46,622 nucleotides of DNA from Nocardia alba NBRC 108234 (GTDB lineage: Bacteria > Actinomycetota > Actinomycetes > Mycobacteriales > Mycobacteriaceae). Position numbers and translations under genes: made by a program. Positions 10,027 to 18,238 of the stretch are shown in pieces (position 1 is the stretch's first letter; each line of letters begins with the position of its first letter). The DNA lies in the NCBI RefSeq assembly GCF_001612665.1, contig NZ_BDAX01000026.1:1-46622 (forward strand), written 5' to 3'. Under the pieces are notes generated by a model. The model saw nothing but the letters and a program-made list of their open reading frames with translations. It searched no databases and was not told the DNA's origin.

Positions 10027-10052
10027 TTCACGCACAAGAGATGGAGCACGAC

Positions 10053-11213
10053 ATGAACAGGTCACGGACCACCACGATGGTGGCCATGTCGGCGGCACTC
10101 GCCTCGGCGATGGCGCTGAGTGGTTGTGGCACCGACGATTCCGGCCACGATCACGAGCACACGCCCGGAACCGAGCCGATCGCCCTCACCTATGACGGCG
10201 GAATCTACGTCCTCGACGGCGCGTCACTGGCCCAGCGGGGGGACGTGAAGATCGACGGCTACAACCGGCTCAACCCGGCCGGGGACGACGACCACCTGAT
10301 GGTGTCGACCAAGGACGGGTTCCGCGTCTTCGACGCCTACGATGCCGCGTTCACCGGAACGCAGTTCCCCGCCGCCAAGCCGGGGCACGTGGTCCGGCAC
10401 GCGGGCAAGACGGTGCTGTTCGCCGACGGCTCCGGTGAGGTCACCGTGCTCGATACCGCGCAGGTCGACAGCGGTAAGCCGACGGAGGTCTACCGGGCGG
10501 CGGCTCCGCACCACGGCGTCGCGATCGAGTTGAGCAACGGGAACCTGGTGCTCACCCTCGGCACCGAGTCCAAGCGGGTCGGCGTCGTCGCGCTGGACAA
10601 GGACCGTAAGGAGCTCACCCGCAACGAGGACTGCCCCGGTGTGCACGGCGAGGCGGCCGCCCAGGGTGAGGCGGTCGTGATCGGCTGCCAGACCGGAGCC
10701 GTCGTCTACCGCGACGGCAAGATCACCAAGGTCACCAGTCCCACCCCCTACGGTCGGATCGGCAATATGTCCGGCAGCGAGGCCTCGCCGATCGTGCTCG
10801 GCGACTACAAGCAGGACAAGGACGCCGAACTCGAACGCCCGCAGCAGATTTCGCTGGTGAATACCACCGACGGCACGCTGCGCCTGGTCGATATCGGCAC
10901 CAGCTACACCTTCCGCTCGCTGGCTCGCGGTCCCCACGGTGAGGCTCTGGTGCTGGGCACCGACGGCAAGATCCACGTCATCGACCCGGTCGCGGGCACG
11001 GTGGTTCGCACCATCCCGGTGCTCAGCAGCTGGCAGGAGCCGCTGGACTGGCAGGTGGCCCGCCCGAACCTGTTCGTTCGCGACGGCATCGCCTACGTGA
11101 GCGACCCCGCGACCAAGCAGGTGCACCGGGTCGACCTGGCTGCCGGGAACGTCACGGCCAGCGCCACTTTAGCGGCCACGCCGAACGAGCTGACCGGCGT
11201 CACCGCGCACTGA
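10053..11213 (+). CDS. aztD: zinc metallochaperone AztD, lipoprotein
   Basis: This is a 386-residue extracytoplasmic beta-propeller protein that, by analogy with characterised AztD, hands zinc to AztC. The signal peptide ends in the lipobox ALSGC (Cys25). It is followed at once by a zinc-binding-type cluster, GHDHEH (His32, His34, His36). Repeated strands such as YVLDGASL, FRVFDAYD, VTVLDTAQ and IHVIDPVAG mark the propeller blades. The cysteines in EDCPGVHGE and IGCQTGAVV probably form the conserved disulfide pair. GGAG 6 bases upstream decides the ATG at 10053 over that at 10041. It is the last gene of the operon and ends before a strong hairpin. Confidence 0.9.
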   Translation: MNRSRTTTMVAMSAALASAMALSGCGTDDSGHDHEHTPGTEPIALTYDGGIYVLDGASLAQRGDVKIDGYNRLNPAGDDDHLMVSTKDGFRVFDAYDAAFTGTQFPAAKPGHVVRHAGKTVLFADGSGEVTVLDTAQVDSGKPTEVYRAAAPHHGVAIELSNGNLVLTLGTESKRVGVVALDKDRKELTRNEDCPGVHGEAAAQGEAVVIGCQTGAVVYRDGKITKVTSPTPYGRIGNMSGSEASPIVLGDYKQDKDAELERPQQISLVNTTDGTLRLVDIGTSYTFRSLARGPHGEALVLGTDGKIHVIDPVAGTVVRTIPVLSSWQEPLDWQVARPNLFVRDGIAYVSDPATKQVHRVDLAAGNVTASATLAATPNELTGVTAH

Positions 11214-11230
11214 TCGAGCTCACCGCGCTC

Positions 11231-11260
11231 GCCCGGTGTCCGTCTCGCGCGACACCGGGC
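11231..11260. terminator. bidirectional hairpin between aztD and a serine hydrolase gene
   Basis: GCCCGGTGTC and GACACCGGGC form a perfect 10-base stem around a 10-base loop, 17 bases after the aztD stop and 31 bases from the convergent gene's stop. There is no U-tract, as is usual in this GC range. Confidence 0.7.
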
Positions 11261-11291
11261 AGCGTGGTGCTCGCCTGTTCGGATCGTCGAC

Positions 11292-12488
11292 TCAGGCGGC
11301 GCACCGCACGACGGCCTCGCGCAGGTTGCGGCTGCGCACATCGTCGAGAATCGCCATGCCGAGGCGGTTCATGCTGTAGCCGAAGCCCAATCCGGTTGCC
11401 GGGTCGGCGAATCCGAAGGAGCCGCCCAACCCGGTGGTGCCGTACGCGCGTTTGTCCGAGCCGAAGCGGAAGGTGCCACGCGACTTGCGGAAACCGAGGT
11501 GGTAGCGGCTCTTGGTGTGCAGCACCAGGTCGTCGGCGGGCACATCATCGGCGGTGTCGGCGGCGGCCAGCAGGTCGAGAACGTCCGCGCTGATCGGCAG
11601 CACGCCGGTGCGGCCCGCGGCGGCGCCATAGACCTCGGCCAGCGCGCGGGCATTGCCCACACCGTTCATCCCGGGCCACTCGACCTCGAGGAACTCCCGC
11701 CGCGCGGCGCGTGCGGGCGCGCCGGGACGCGGATTGGTCAGTGCCGCATAGGAGTACCCGCGCTTGGCATAGACCTCGCCGCCGATGCGCAGCGGCAGAT
11801 CGCGCCACTCGTAACGCCAGATGTCCCAGCCCTTGGTCGCCGAGAGCTGGGCGACCCGGTCCATCGACTCGGTCTCGGGCAGTCCGATGAACAGCTCGGC
11901 GCCGACCGGGCCCGCGATCTCCTCGGCGAAGAATCGCCCGAGGCTGCGCCCCGCCGGGTCCACCCGCCGCAGCAATTCGCTCTGATACAGCCCCAGCGTG
12001 AGCGCGTGATAGCCGTGCCGGGTGCCGGGCCGCCACGCCGGCTTCTGCGCGGCGAGCAGCTCGCCGAGCGCGTCGCGGTCGAGAAGTTCGCGCAGCTTCA
12101 CGATCCGGTCCAGCCCCGACAGGCCGGCCTGATGGTCGATCAGCTGACGCACCGTGATTCGCTCTTTGCCGTGCTCGGCGAACTCCGGCCAGTATTTCGC
12201 GACCGGCGCCTCGTAGTCGAGCAGGCCCCGCGACACCGCCGTCGCGAGGGTGAACGCCGACATCCCCTTCGACGAGGAGAACACGGGCACGATCGTGTCG
12301 CGCTCCCACGCCACCTCGCGCTTGCGATCGCGATGGCCCGCCCACAGGTCGACCAGTGGCTGGTCGCCGGCGTAGACGGCCACGGCGGCGCCGATCTCGC
12401 CGTGGTCGGTGAAATTGCGGCGGAAGGCGTCGGCGACGGGGCCGAAACCGGCCGCCACGTCGCCGTGGATCGATGGTGCGGAACTCAT
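11292..12488 (-). CDS. serine hydrolase, class C beta-lactamase/esterase family
   Basis: This 398-residue cytosolic protein of the beta-lactamase/EstB-like family probably acts as an esterase or amidase on an unknown substrate. The catalytic SxxK is Ser71-Ser-Ser-Lys74 in VFSSSKGM. The second motif Tyr is in GYHALTLG, and GYSYAALTNPRPG and a late LGGSFGFADP loop follow. No signal peptide is visible. The start at 12488 is preceded by GAGGACATC. It is divergent from another serine hydrolase gene, with 39 bases between starts. Actinobacteria often carry many such paralogues in lipid catabolism; a role in resistance is not indicated. Confidence 0.87.
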   Translation of the reverse strand: MSSAPSIHGDVAAGFGPVADAFRRNFTDHGEIGAAVAVYAGDQPLVDLWAGHRDRKREVAWERDTIVPVFSSSKGMSAFTLATAVSRGLLDYEAPVAKYWPEFAEHGKERITVRQLIDHQAGLSGLDRIVKLRELLDRDALGELLAAQKPAWRPGTRHGYHALTLGLYQSELLRRVDPAGRSLGRFFAEEIAGPVGAELFIGLPETESMDRVAQLSATKGWDIWRYEWRDLPLRIGGEVYAKRGYSYAALTNPRPGAPARAARREFLEVEWPGMNGVGNARALAEVYGAAAGRTGVLPISADVLDLLAAADTADDVPADDLVLHTKSRYHLGFRKSRGTFRFGSDKRAYGTTGLGGSFGFADPATGLGFGYSMNRLGMAILDDVRSRNLREAVVRCAA

Positions 12489-12515
12489 GATGTCCTCGAT
12501 CGTAGCCGCGTCTCG

Positions 12516-12521
12516 TACGCT
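12516..12521 (+). promoter_or_regulatory. -10 box for a leaderless start at 12528
   Basis: TACGCT (TANNNT class) ends exactly 6 bases before the ATG at 12528, which would place transcription start at or next to the start codon. Confidence 0.45.
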
Positions 12522-12527
12522 GCCGAT

Positions 12528-13343
12528 ATGCGATCGTTGCAGCAGGTTCAGCAGTGGCCGGTCGGAAACGCCGCCGCTGCCGTGGTCACGGCCGACGGTG
12601 TGTCGAGCATCGGCGACACCGAGCGGGTGTTCCGGCTGGCCTCGGTCACCAAACCACTCGTCGCCTACGCCACGCTCGTGGCACTGGAGGAAGGCGCGGT
12701 CGAACTGGACCAACCAGCGGGTCCGCCCGGCTCGACTGTGCGCCATCTGCTCGCCCACACCTCTGGCGTCGCGTTCGACTCCGCCGAGGTTCTCGCCGAA
12801 CCGGGGGCCCGGCGCATCTACTCGAGCGCGGGCTTCGAACTGCTCGCCGATTTCCTCACCGCGCAGACCGGGATCGAGTTTCCGCGGTATCTGCGCGAGG
12901 CGGTTTTCGAGCCACTCGGTATGCGCACGGCGGTCCTCGACGGTTCTGCCGGCCACGGGGGTAGCGCCTCCCTCGCCGACCTCACGCTGTTCGCCACCGA
13001 ATTGCTGACACCTCAATTGATATCTCGGCAAACCCTGGATGACGCGACCTCGGTGCAATTCCCCGACCGCAACGGAGTCCTGCCCGGATTCGGCTCGCAG
13101 CGCCCCAACGACTGGGGATTGGGATTCGAAATCCGCGACGGGAAAACCCCGCACTGGACGGGAAAAACCAATTCCGCGCGCACCTACGGGCACTTCGGCC
13201 AGTCCGGCACGTTCCTCTGGGTCGACCCGGAAATCCGGGTGGCGACAATCGCGCTGAGCGACAAGAATTTCGGTGACTGGGCCAGAGCGGCGTGGCCGAA
13301 ATTCAGCGATTCCGTTATCGCAGAGACACCTGACACGCAGTAA
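12528..13343 (+). CDS. serine hydrolase, beta-lactamase family, 271 aa
   Basis: This is a compact penicillin-binding-protein-fold hydrolase. Motif 1 is SVTK (Ser39 to Lys42) in FRLASVTKPL. Motif 2 is YSS in RRIYSSAGFELLAD, and motif 3 is HFGQSG, in the position of the KTG/HxG box. LLAHTSGVAF is the usual helix after motif 1. It lacks a signal peptide and membrane anchor, so it is probably cytosolic. It is shorter than the roughly 400-residue divergent neighbour and belongs to a different subgroup. A TACGCT box 6 bases before the ATG suggests a leaderless message. Function beyond hydrolase is unknown. Confidence 0.87.
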   Translation: MRSLQQVQQWPVGNAAAAVVTADGVSSIGDTERVFRLASVTKPLVAYATLVALEEGAVELDQPAGPPGSTVRHLLAHTSGVAFDSAEVLAEPGARRIYSSAGFELLADFLTAQTGIEFPRYLREAVFEPLGMRTAVLDGSAGHGGSASLADLTLFATELLTPQLISRQTLDDATSVQFPDRNGVLPGFGSQRPNDWGLGFEIRDGKTPHWTGKTNSARTYGHFGQSGTFLWVDPEIRVATIALSDKNFGDWARAAWPKFSDSVIAETPDTQ

Positions 13344-13446
13344 AGTAACACGCGCAACACCGCGCACTTCAGTACACTCGTGCCACGCCAGACCATGACG
13401 GGCCGTTGGGGAAGACGTTCCTTGTCGAGGCTGGAGGTGTTGGTAA

Positions 13447-13983
13447 GTGCGCGCATCGAGTCAGTTCGCTGACGCGACGGCGGGTGTGGTTTACATCCAC
13501 TCATCGCCTGCCGCGTTGTGCCCTCACGTGGAATGGGCGCTGTCCACCGCACTGTCGTCCCCGGCTCAATTGCGGTGGAACGCCCAACCGGCCGACGGGC
13601 AACTCCGTGCGAGCAGTGACTGGATCGGCCCCGTCGGCACCGCGGCCCGGATAGCCCAATCATTGCGCACCTGGCCCGTACTGCGTTTCGAAGTCACCGA
13701 AGACCCCAGCGAAGGCGTCGACGGCGAACGCTACAGCTTCGTCCCCGGCCTCGGTCTCTGGCACGGATCCACCGGCGCCAACGGCGACGTGATGCTGGGC
13801 GAAATGCGATTACGCGCTCTGCTCCAGGCCGCCGAAGAACTGGATGCCCACGGAACCTTCGACTTCCGCACCGAACTCGACCGCGCGCTGGGCGCACCGT
13901 GGGACGAGGACCTCGAAGCCTTCCGTCAGGGCACCGACAATGTCGGCGCCGAGGTCACCTGGCTGCGCCGGGACGTGGGCTGA
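13447..13983 (+). CDS. DUF3145 family protein
   Basis: This is a 178-residue cytosolic protein of the actinobacteria-restricted DUF3145 family, recognised from GVVYIHSSPAALCPHVEWAL near the N-terminus and the later FEVTEDPSEGVDGERYSF segment. Function is unknown. Ordered strands and helices with many conserved Trp residues point to a globular domain without catalytic motifs I can name. The GTG start at 13447 follows GGAGGTG by about 9 bases. It is convergent with rnz, with 13 bases between the two stops. Confidence 0.85.
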   Translation: MRASSQFADATAGVVYIHSSPAALCPHVEWALSTALSSPAQLRWNAQPADGQLRASSDWIGPVGTAARIAQSLRTWPVLRFEVTEDPSEGVDGERYSFVPGLGLWHGSTGANGDVMLGEMRLRALLQAAEELDAHGTFDFRTELDRALGAPWDEDLEAFRQGTDNVGAEVTWLRRDVG

Positions 13984-13996
13984 CAGCTGGCTGTCC

Positions 13997-14887
13997 TCAG
14001 CCGCCGGTGCGTCGTGTCGGGAGCGGGACGTGGTCGAGATCGTGGGCCATGACCGCGCCGGGGAAGTCCGCCTGCTCGATGAACAGGTGGTCCTCGCTTT
14101 CGGTGTAGCGCTCCGAGAAGTGGGTCAGGACAAGGGTTGTCACGCCGCAGGAGCGCGCGACCTCGCCCGCTTGACGCGCCGTGAGATGGCCGCGTTCGTG
14201 CGCCTGATCGGTCTCGGAGTCGAGGAAGGTGGACTCGATGATCAGCATGTCGACACCATCGGCGAGCTCGAAGATGGTGTCGCACAGGCGCGTATCCATG
14301 ATGAAAGCGACCTTCTGGCCCGGCCTCGGCGCCGAACACTGGTCCAGCAGCGGCCCGGACAGCTCACGGATCGCGGCGCCGGAGATGCCGTGCTCACGCA
14401 GCTTCTCGGGCAGGAAGGTGCGGCCGTCCGGTTCGGCGAGGCGGTAGCCGTAGGTGGGCATGCTGTGGTCGAGGGGGCGCGCGGTGAGAGTGAAACCGTT
14501 GCCCTGCAATGTTTCTCCGGGGCCCCGCATCGGGTGCTCGATCAGCGTGGGGGAGCCGTAGTAACTCGTCGCGTACCGCAGTCGTTCCCAGTACTCGGCA
14601 CTCTCGCCGGGGTAGACGACGTGGACGCCGTGCGGCACTCCGTCACGTCCCAGCCGCTGCACGATGCCGGGGACACCCAGCGAGTGGTCGCCGTGAAAAT
14701 GGGTGATACACAGCCAATGTAGTTCGGTCGCGGAAGCACCCGCGTGCGACATCTGACGTTGCGTGCCCTCGCCGGGATCGAACAGCACGCCCTGCCCATC
14801 CCAGCGCAGGAGGTAACCGTTGTGGTTGCGACGGCGGGTGGGCACAGCCCCGGCTGTGCCGAGGACGACGAGTTCTCGTGTCGACAT
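13997..14887 (-). CDS. rnz: ribonuclease Z (tRNA 3' processing endonuclease)
   Basis: This cleaves tRNA precursors after the discriminator base; the tRNA-Val in this window lacks an encoded CCA and would need it. It is a 296-residue metallo-beta-lactamase-fold enzyme with the zinc motif HFHGDH (His63, His65, Asp67, His68), the downstream Asp in FIMDTRLCD, and final motifs LIIESTFLD, RGHLTA and LTHFSERY. The early LGTAGAVPTRRRN loop is typical of RNase Z. The start MSTREL at 14887 is preferred over in-frame upstream codons because the homology begins there. Confidence 0.9.
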   Translation of the reverse strand: MSTRELVVLGTAGAVPTRRRNHNGYLLRWDGQGVLFDPGEGTQRQMSHAGASATELHWLCITHFHGDHSLGVPGIVQRLGRDGVPHGVHVVYPGESAEYWERLRYATSYYGSPTLIEHPMRGPGETLQGNGFTLTARPLDHSMPTYGYRLAEPDGRTFLPEKLREHGISGAAIRELSGPLLDQCSAPRPGQKVAFIMDTRLCDTIFELADGVDMLIIESTFLDSETDQAHERGHLTARQAGEVARSCGVTTLVLTHFSERYTESEDHLFIEQADFPGAVMAHDLDHVPLPTRRTGG

Positions 14888-15046
14888 CGACCTATCCTGG
14901 CGGGTCGCCGCGTCGGTGTCACGCCGATTCCACGGTCGGGCCGCCATCGGCGGGTGCGCGGACATGGAGATGATGAGATGGTCCGAGCACGTGCGACCAC
15001 CACCGAGGTACGCGCGCGCCGAGCACACAGCTGCCGGAGGACAACG

Positions 15047-15808
15047 ATGGATCTGTTCGACTACGACGCCGAACTACGCCTGCACCAGGCGCATTTCTTC
15101 GCGGCCGCGAAGGTGGGCCGTGGTGATCGCGTGCTCGACATCGGTTGTGGCACCGGCCAGACCACGCGCGAAGCGGCCCGAGCAGCCGTCGACGGGAGCG
15201 CGCTGGGGGTCGACATCTCGGAGGTGATGCTCGACCGGGCCCGCCGGATCAGCGCCGACGAAGGTCCGTCGAATGTCGGTTTCGAGCTGGCGGACGCACA
15301 GGTGCATCCCTTCGCGCCCGCGGCATTCGATCTCTGTATCAGCAGGTTCGGTGTGATGTTCTTCGCCGATCCGCTCGCCGCGTTCACCAATATCGCGCGC
15401 GCGATACGTCCGGGCGGTCGTCTCGCGTGGCTGGTCTGGCAAGGTCACGACCGCAACGAATGGGCGACCGTGTTCAGCGATGTACTCGCGGCGTCGATCG
15501 CCACCCCCGGTCGTGGACCGTTCTCGCTCGCGGACCCGGTCGCATCCGAATCACTTTTGGTAGCAGCGGGTTTCACCGACATCCACTTCACCGAGATCGA
15601 CGAGCCCGTCTACTACGGTCCCGACAGCGCGTCCGCCTACGACAACCTCCTGCGCCTGACAGGGTTCACCGCCTTTCTCGCCGCGCGCGAGCCCGTGAAA
15701 GCCGAGCAGGCCTGTGCGCGGTTGCGCGCGGTTCTCACCGACCACGAGACAGAAACCGGTGTGTATTTCGACTCACGTTCCTGGCTCATCAGCGCTCGTT
15801 GTCCTTGA
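15047..15808 (+). CDS. class I SAM-dependent methyltransferase
   Basis: This is a 253-residue methyltransferase of the UbiE/Methyltransf_11/25 type. The SAM-binding motif I is VLDIGCGTGQTT (from about residue 29). The acidic end of beta 2 is in GVDISEVML, and motif II-like FDLCISRFGVMFFAD is followed by IRPGGRLAWLVWQ. The target (small molecule or lipid) cannot be told from sequence. GGAGG 6 bases before the ATG at 15047 sets the start. The gene is divergent from rnz. Confidence 0.87.
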   Translation: MDLFDYDAELRLHQAHFFAAAKVGRGDRVLDIGCGTGQTTREAARAAVDGSALGVDISEVMLDRARRISADEGPSNVGFELADAQVHPFAPAAFDLCISRFGVMFFADPLAAFTNIARAIRPGGRLAWLVWQGHDRNEWATVFSDVLAASIATPGRGPFSLADPVASESLLVAAGFTDIHFTEIDEPVYYGPDSASAYDNLLRLTGFTAFLAAREPVKAEQACARLRAVLTDHETETGVYFDSRSWLISARCP

Positions 15809-15920
15809 CAGGCTCCACATGTCATCTGTGACGAGTTTCGGGACGGGTGAATCCTTTCGGGTGGTCGGTGCCTCTTATGTGTGTCGCGACGAACGTCGGG
15901 ACAGGACAGGGAGGTTTGTC

Positions 15921-16010
15921 GTGGTCATCGGTATCGGTGTTGTGGTCGGTCTGATATTGCTCTGCACGTGCATGGTGGTCGTGAAGCGCAAACGAGCTGG
16001 GCGTGGGTGA
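15921..16010 (+). CDS. 29-residue single-pass membrane micro-peptide
   Basis: The GTG at 15921 follows a good Shine-Dalgarno (GGGAGG, 7-8 bases upstream). It encodes a nearly pure transmembrane helix (VIGIGVVVGLILLCTCMVVV) with a basic C-terminal tail (KRKRAGRG). The last 8 bases overlap the start of the sigma-factor gene (GTG at 16003, stop TGA 16008-16010), so translation is probably coupled. No family is recognised. The basic tail predicts N-out/C-in topology. It could be an anti-sigma-like partner, a membrane sensor, or just a translational leader. Confidence 0.55.
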   Translation: MVIGIGVVVGLILLCTCMVVVKRKRAGRG

Positions 16011-16566
16011 GTCGCGGTGGCCCGATGAGCGATTGATCGTCGCCGCGCAGGGTGGGGACGTGGATTCGATCGCCGCGCTGGTGTCGGGTTCGCATCCGCA
16101 TATCCAGCGCTTCGCTCATTCCCTGTGCGCCACAGCGGAAGACGCCGAGGACGCGGCGCAGGAGGCGCTGATCATCCTGTATCGCAAGATCGGGATGTTG
16201 CGGGCTTCCGGTGCGCTGGCGTCGTGGATGTTCCGGATCGTTCGCAACGAATGCCTGCGTCGCGCGCGGACGAGTCTGTCGGGACGAACCCCAGCGCAGG
16301 ACACCATCTCGGCCGCCTCGGCCGAGGACGAAGTGCTGCGACGTCTGGAAGCCGGGCGGGTAGCAGCGGCGGTCGCCGATCTACCCGCCGACCAACGCAG
16401 CGTGCTGATCATGCGCGATATCCAGGGCTACGGCGGCCGGATGGTCGCCGATGCGCTCGGGCTCAGTACGACGGCGATGAAATCACGGCTGCACCGGGCC
16501 AGAGCGACTGTTCGACAGGCGCTACAGGACACATCCGATGAGGCTCGGGGAGAAAACGATGAGTGA
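16003..16566 (+). CDS. ECF-type sigma-70 family factor
   Basis: This 187-residue extracytoplasmic-function sigma factor directs RNA polymerase to a specific promoter set. Region 2 runs from about residue 28 (HIQRFAHSLC), with the core-binding DAEDAAQEALIILYRKI and promoter-melting ASWMFRIVRNECLRRAR. Region 4 contains LPADQRSVLIMRDIQGYGG and the helix-turn-helix MVADALGLSTTAMKSRLHRAR. There is no C-terminal SnoaL extension, unlike the other ECF factor at 44469. The start and stop overlap the neighbouring genes by 8 bases each, forming a three-gene unit. No recognisable zinc-type (ZAS) anti-sigma factor lies next to it. Confidence 0.87.
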   Translation: MGESRWPDERLIVAAQGGDVDSIAALVSGSHPHIQRFAHSLCATAEDAEDAAQEALIILYRKIGMLRASGALASWMFRIVRNECLRRARTSLSGRTPAQDTISAASAEDEVLRRLEAGRVAAAVADLPADQRSVLIMRDIQGYGGRMVADALGLSTTAMKSRLHRARATVRQALQDTSDEARGENDE

Positions 16567-16819
16567 TGATTTCGCGAGTAGGTCCATGGCCGTGCACCTG
16601 GTGCGCGGAGCAGTGGGGTTCGGTGCGCTGGTCGGGTCGATCGCGCTGATCCCGGTCGTCGGGGCCGTCAGTGTGTTGCTGCTGCCCGTGGGCGTGGTCG
16701 CGCTGCGCGGATGTCCGACATGCTGGGCGATCGGACTGATGCAGACCATCTCGCGGGGCCGGCTACAGCGCTCCTGTACCAACGGTCAGTGCACACTGAC
16801 CGTCAGCGACACCGCCTGA
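16559..16819 (+). CDS. small Cys-containing membrane protein, 86 aa
   Basis: This 86-residue protein has two hydrophobic helices (VHLVRGAVGFGALVGSIALI and VVGAVSVLLLPVGVVAL). A tail follows with four cysteines in two pairs: GCPTCW and SCTNGQC. Family unknown. The ATG overlaps the end of the ECF gene (ATGAGTGA), so the two are translationally coupled. The position immediately after an ECF sigma gene, the membrane location and the CxxC motif make an anti-sigma or redox/metal-sensing role possible. No ZAS zinc-binding anti-sigma domain is recognisable. Confidence 0.75.
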   Translation: MSDDFASRSMAVHLVRGAVGFGALVGSIALIPVVGAVSVLLLPVGVVALRGCPTCWAIGLMQTISRGRLQRSCTNGQCTLTVSDTA

Positions 16820-16834
16820 AGGCCGCTGACGACG

Positions 16835-16862
16835 GTGGAGCGGTCGGCAACGGCCGCTCCAC
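16835..16862. terminator. hairpin between convergent transcripts
   Basis: GTGGAGCGG and CCGCTCCAC form a perfect 9-base stem with a 10-base loop between the ECF operon (stop 16819) and the oppositely oriented membrane operon (stop 16910). Confidence 0.65.
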
Positions 16863-16909
16863 GCCGCGCCGAGCAGCGGACAGGGTGCGTGCGTGTGCCC
16901 CTGACACCG

Positions 16910-18238
16910 CTAACCCCCGAACAGCAGATACAGCCCGGTGAAGGTGAAGCCGACCATCGTCAGCATCAATGCCAGCTGGCCGGTCAGCCGGTGACGTGGT
17001 GGCAGCAGGACCAGACAGCGGTCGTGGGCGGCGGCGACGCCGAGGAGGTGGCCGATCAGGACGGCGAGCACCGTGCAGGTGGCGAGGACGCTCGGATGGT
17101 TCGACAGCACGTAGGCGACATCGCGATCGGCCAGGCCCGCGAGGTTCCAGCCACGGTCGAGCGGGTCCGCGAACAGCAGTACCGTCGACTGTCCCTTCTC
17201 CACGAGAAAGGTGAGGTAGTGGGCGATCAGATAGCCCGCCACGATCGGGGTGAGACTGTGCGCCAGCCGTCGGGGCAGCAGCGCTCGATCGGCGGGGCGC
17301 ACGCCACCGGTGGCGCGTGCGGCGAGGGCGAAGACCCCGCCGACCACGCCGATGAAGACCAGCAGTCCGGCGGTGCGCACCAGGGTCGGGTCAAGGACCG
17401 GCGCCAGGTCGTCGACCAGTTCGCGCCACCGAGGGAAGGTGGAGAAACTGTCGAAGGCGGTGGATCCCAGCAGTGTCGCCGCGACCGCGACCGATCCGGG
17501 GAGTGCGGGAGTCCCCGCGAGGTTGTTCAGCGGCATTCGTACCACTGGCAGGCCCGCGCTGTCGCGGCCGTAGACGCTCAGGCGCGCCAGCAGCGTGCTG
17601 TACACCTCGAGCGGATCGGCCCGTTCCGCCCACACGGTGCCGAACAACCCGAGCCCGATCGTGGTCACCACCAGATAGCCGAGCAGCCAGGTCAGCACCG
17701 AGCTCACCGACCCCGGTGCGCGCCAAGCCAATTCCAGCCACACGAAGGAGAACAGACCGAGAGCGGCTGGGAGATAACCCCATTCGCCGCGATAGCGCAG
17801 CAGTCCGCGCTCCGGCGGGCGCCGCAGCAGCAGGCAGCCGAATCGATGGATCGCCCGGACCGGCGAGACGACCTTCCAGACCGGCCCGATCAGCAGGGAC
17901 GCCACCATCACCCCGACCCAGACGCCGATGTAGAGCACCCCGGGCACCGGGTTCGAGGCCGGATCCGAGGAGCCGAACACCGCGATGACGATCACGCACG
18001 CGGTCACCACCACACTCGCCACGGCGATGACCGTCCGTGTCGCGCGGGCGTCGAGCACTCGGCGTAGCGGTCCCGGCAGCGGTAATCCGGGGGACCCGGG
18101 GTCCAGCCGTGGCAGCCGCCAGGCGAAGAACAGCAGCGCGAACGAGAACGTCAGCGCCCACGCCGCGCCGATCAAGGCGTAGGTGAGCGGAATCGGCAGG
18201 TCAGCGGCCCCGTTCAGGCCGTGGGCAAGGAGCTTCAC
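16910..18238 (-). CDS. uncharacterised polytopic membrane protein, 442 aa
   Basis: This is an integral membrane protein with about ten hydrophobic segments, for example YALIGAAWALTFSFALLFFAW near the N-terminus and LALMLTMVGFTFTGLYLLF at the end. A conserved-looking segment, GPVWKVVSPVRAIHR, lies in an inside loop, and IAHYLTFLVEKGQS is in the second half. I recognise no family with assigned function. It is the last of four minus-strand genes, each overlapping the next by 4 bases. Its start overlaps the stop of the cupredoxin-like lipoprotein gene. The context suggests it is a subunit of a membrane complex; copper or electron transfer is a guess. Confidence 0.82.
   Translation of the reverse strand: MKLLAHGLNGAADLPIPLTYALIGAAWALTFSFALLFFAWRLPRLDPGSPGLPLPGPLRRVLDARATRTVIAVASVVVTACVIVIAVFGSSDPASNPVPGVLYIGVWVGVMVASLLIGPVWKVVSPVRAIHRFGCLLLRRPPERGLLRYRGEWGYLPAALGLFSFVWLELAWRAPGSVSSVLTWLLGYLVVTTIGLGLFGTVWAERADPLEVYSTLLARLSVYGRDSAGLPVVRMPLNNLAGTPALPGSVAVAATLLGSTAFDSFSTFPRWRELVDDLAPVLDPTLVRTAGLLVFIGVVGGVFALAARATGGVRPADRALLPRRLAHSLTPIVAGYLIAHYLTFLVEKGQSTVLLFADPLDRGWNLAGLADRDVAYVLSNHPSVLATCTVLAVLIGHLLGVAAAHDRCLVLLPPRHRLTGQLALMLTMVGFTFTGLYLLFGG

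Noticed and set aside
11499..12527. long N-terminal extension of the serine hydrolase at 12528
   Set aside because: Open frame continues upstream antisense to the divergent hydrolase; homology starts at 12528 and a promoter-like box lies just before it.
12489..13367. long N-terminal extension of the serine hydrolase at 11292-12488
   Set aside because: The extra residues are antisense to the neighbouring hydrolase and lack any domain.
16835..18067. 410-residue Gln/Arg-rich open frame on + strand
   Set aside because: Antisense to a membrane protein with clear hydrophobic segments; its composition mirrors those segments, and it would begin inside the terminator hairpin.
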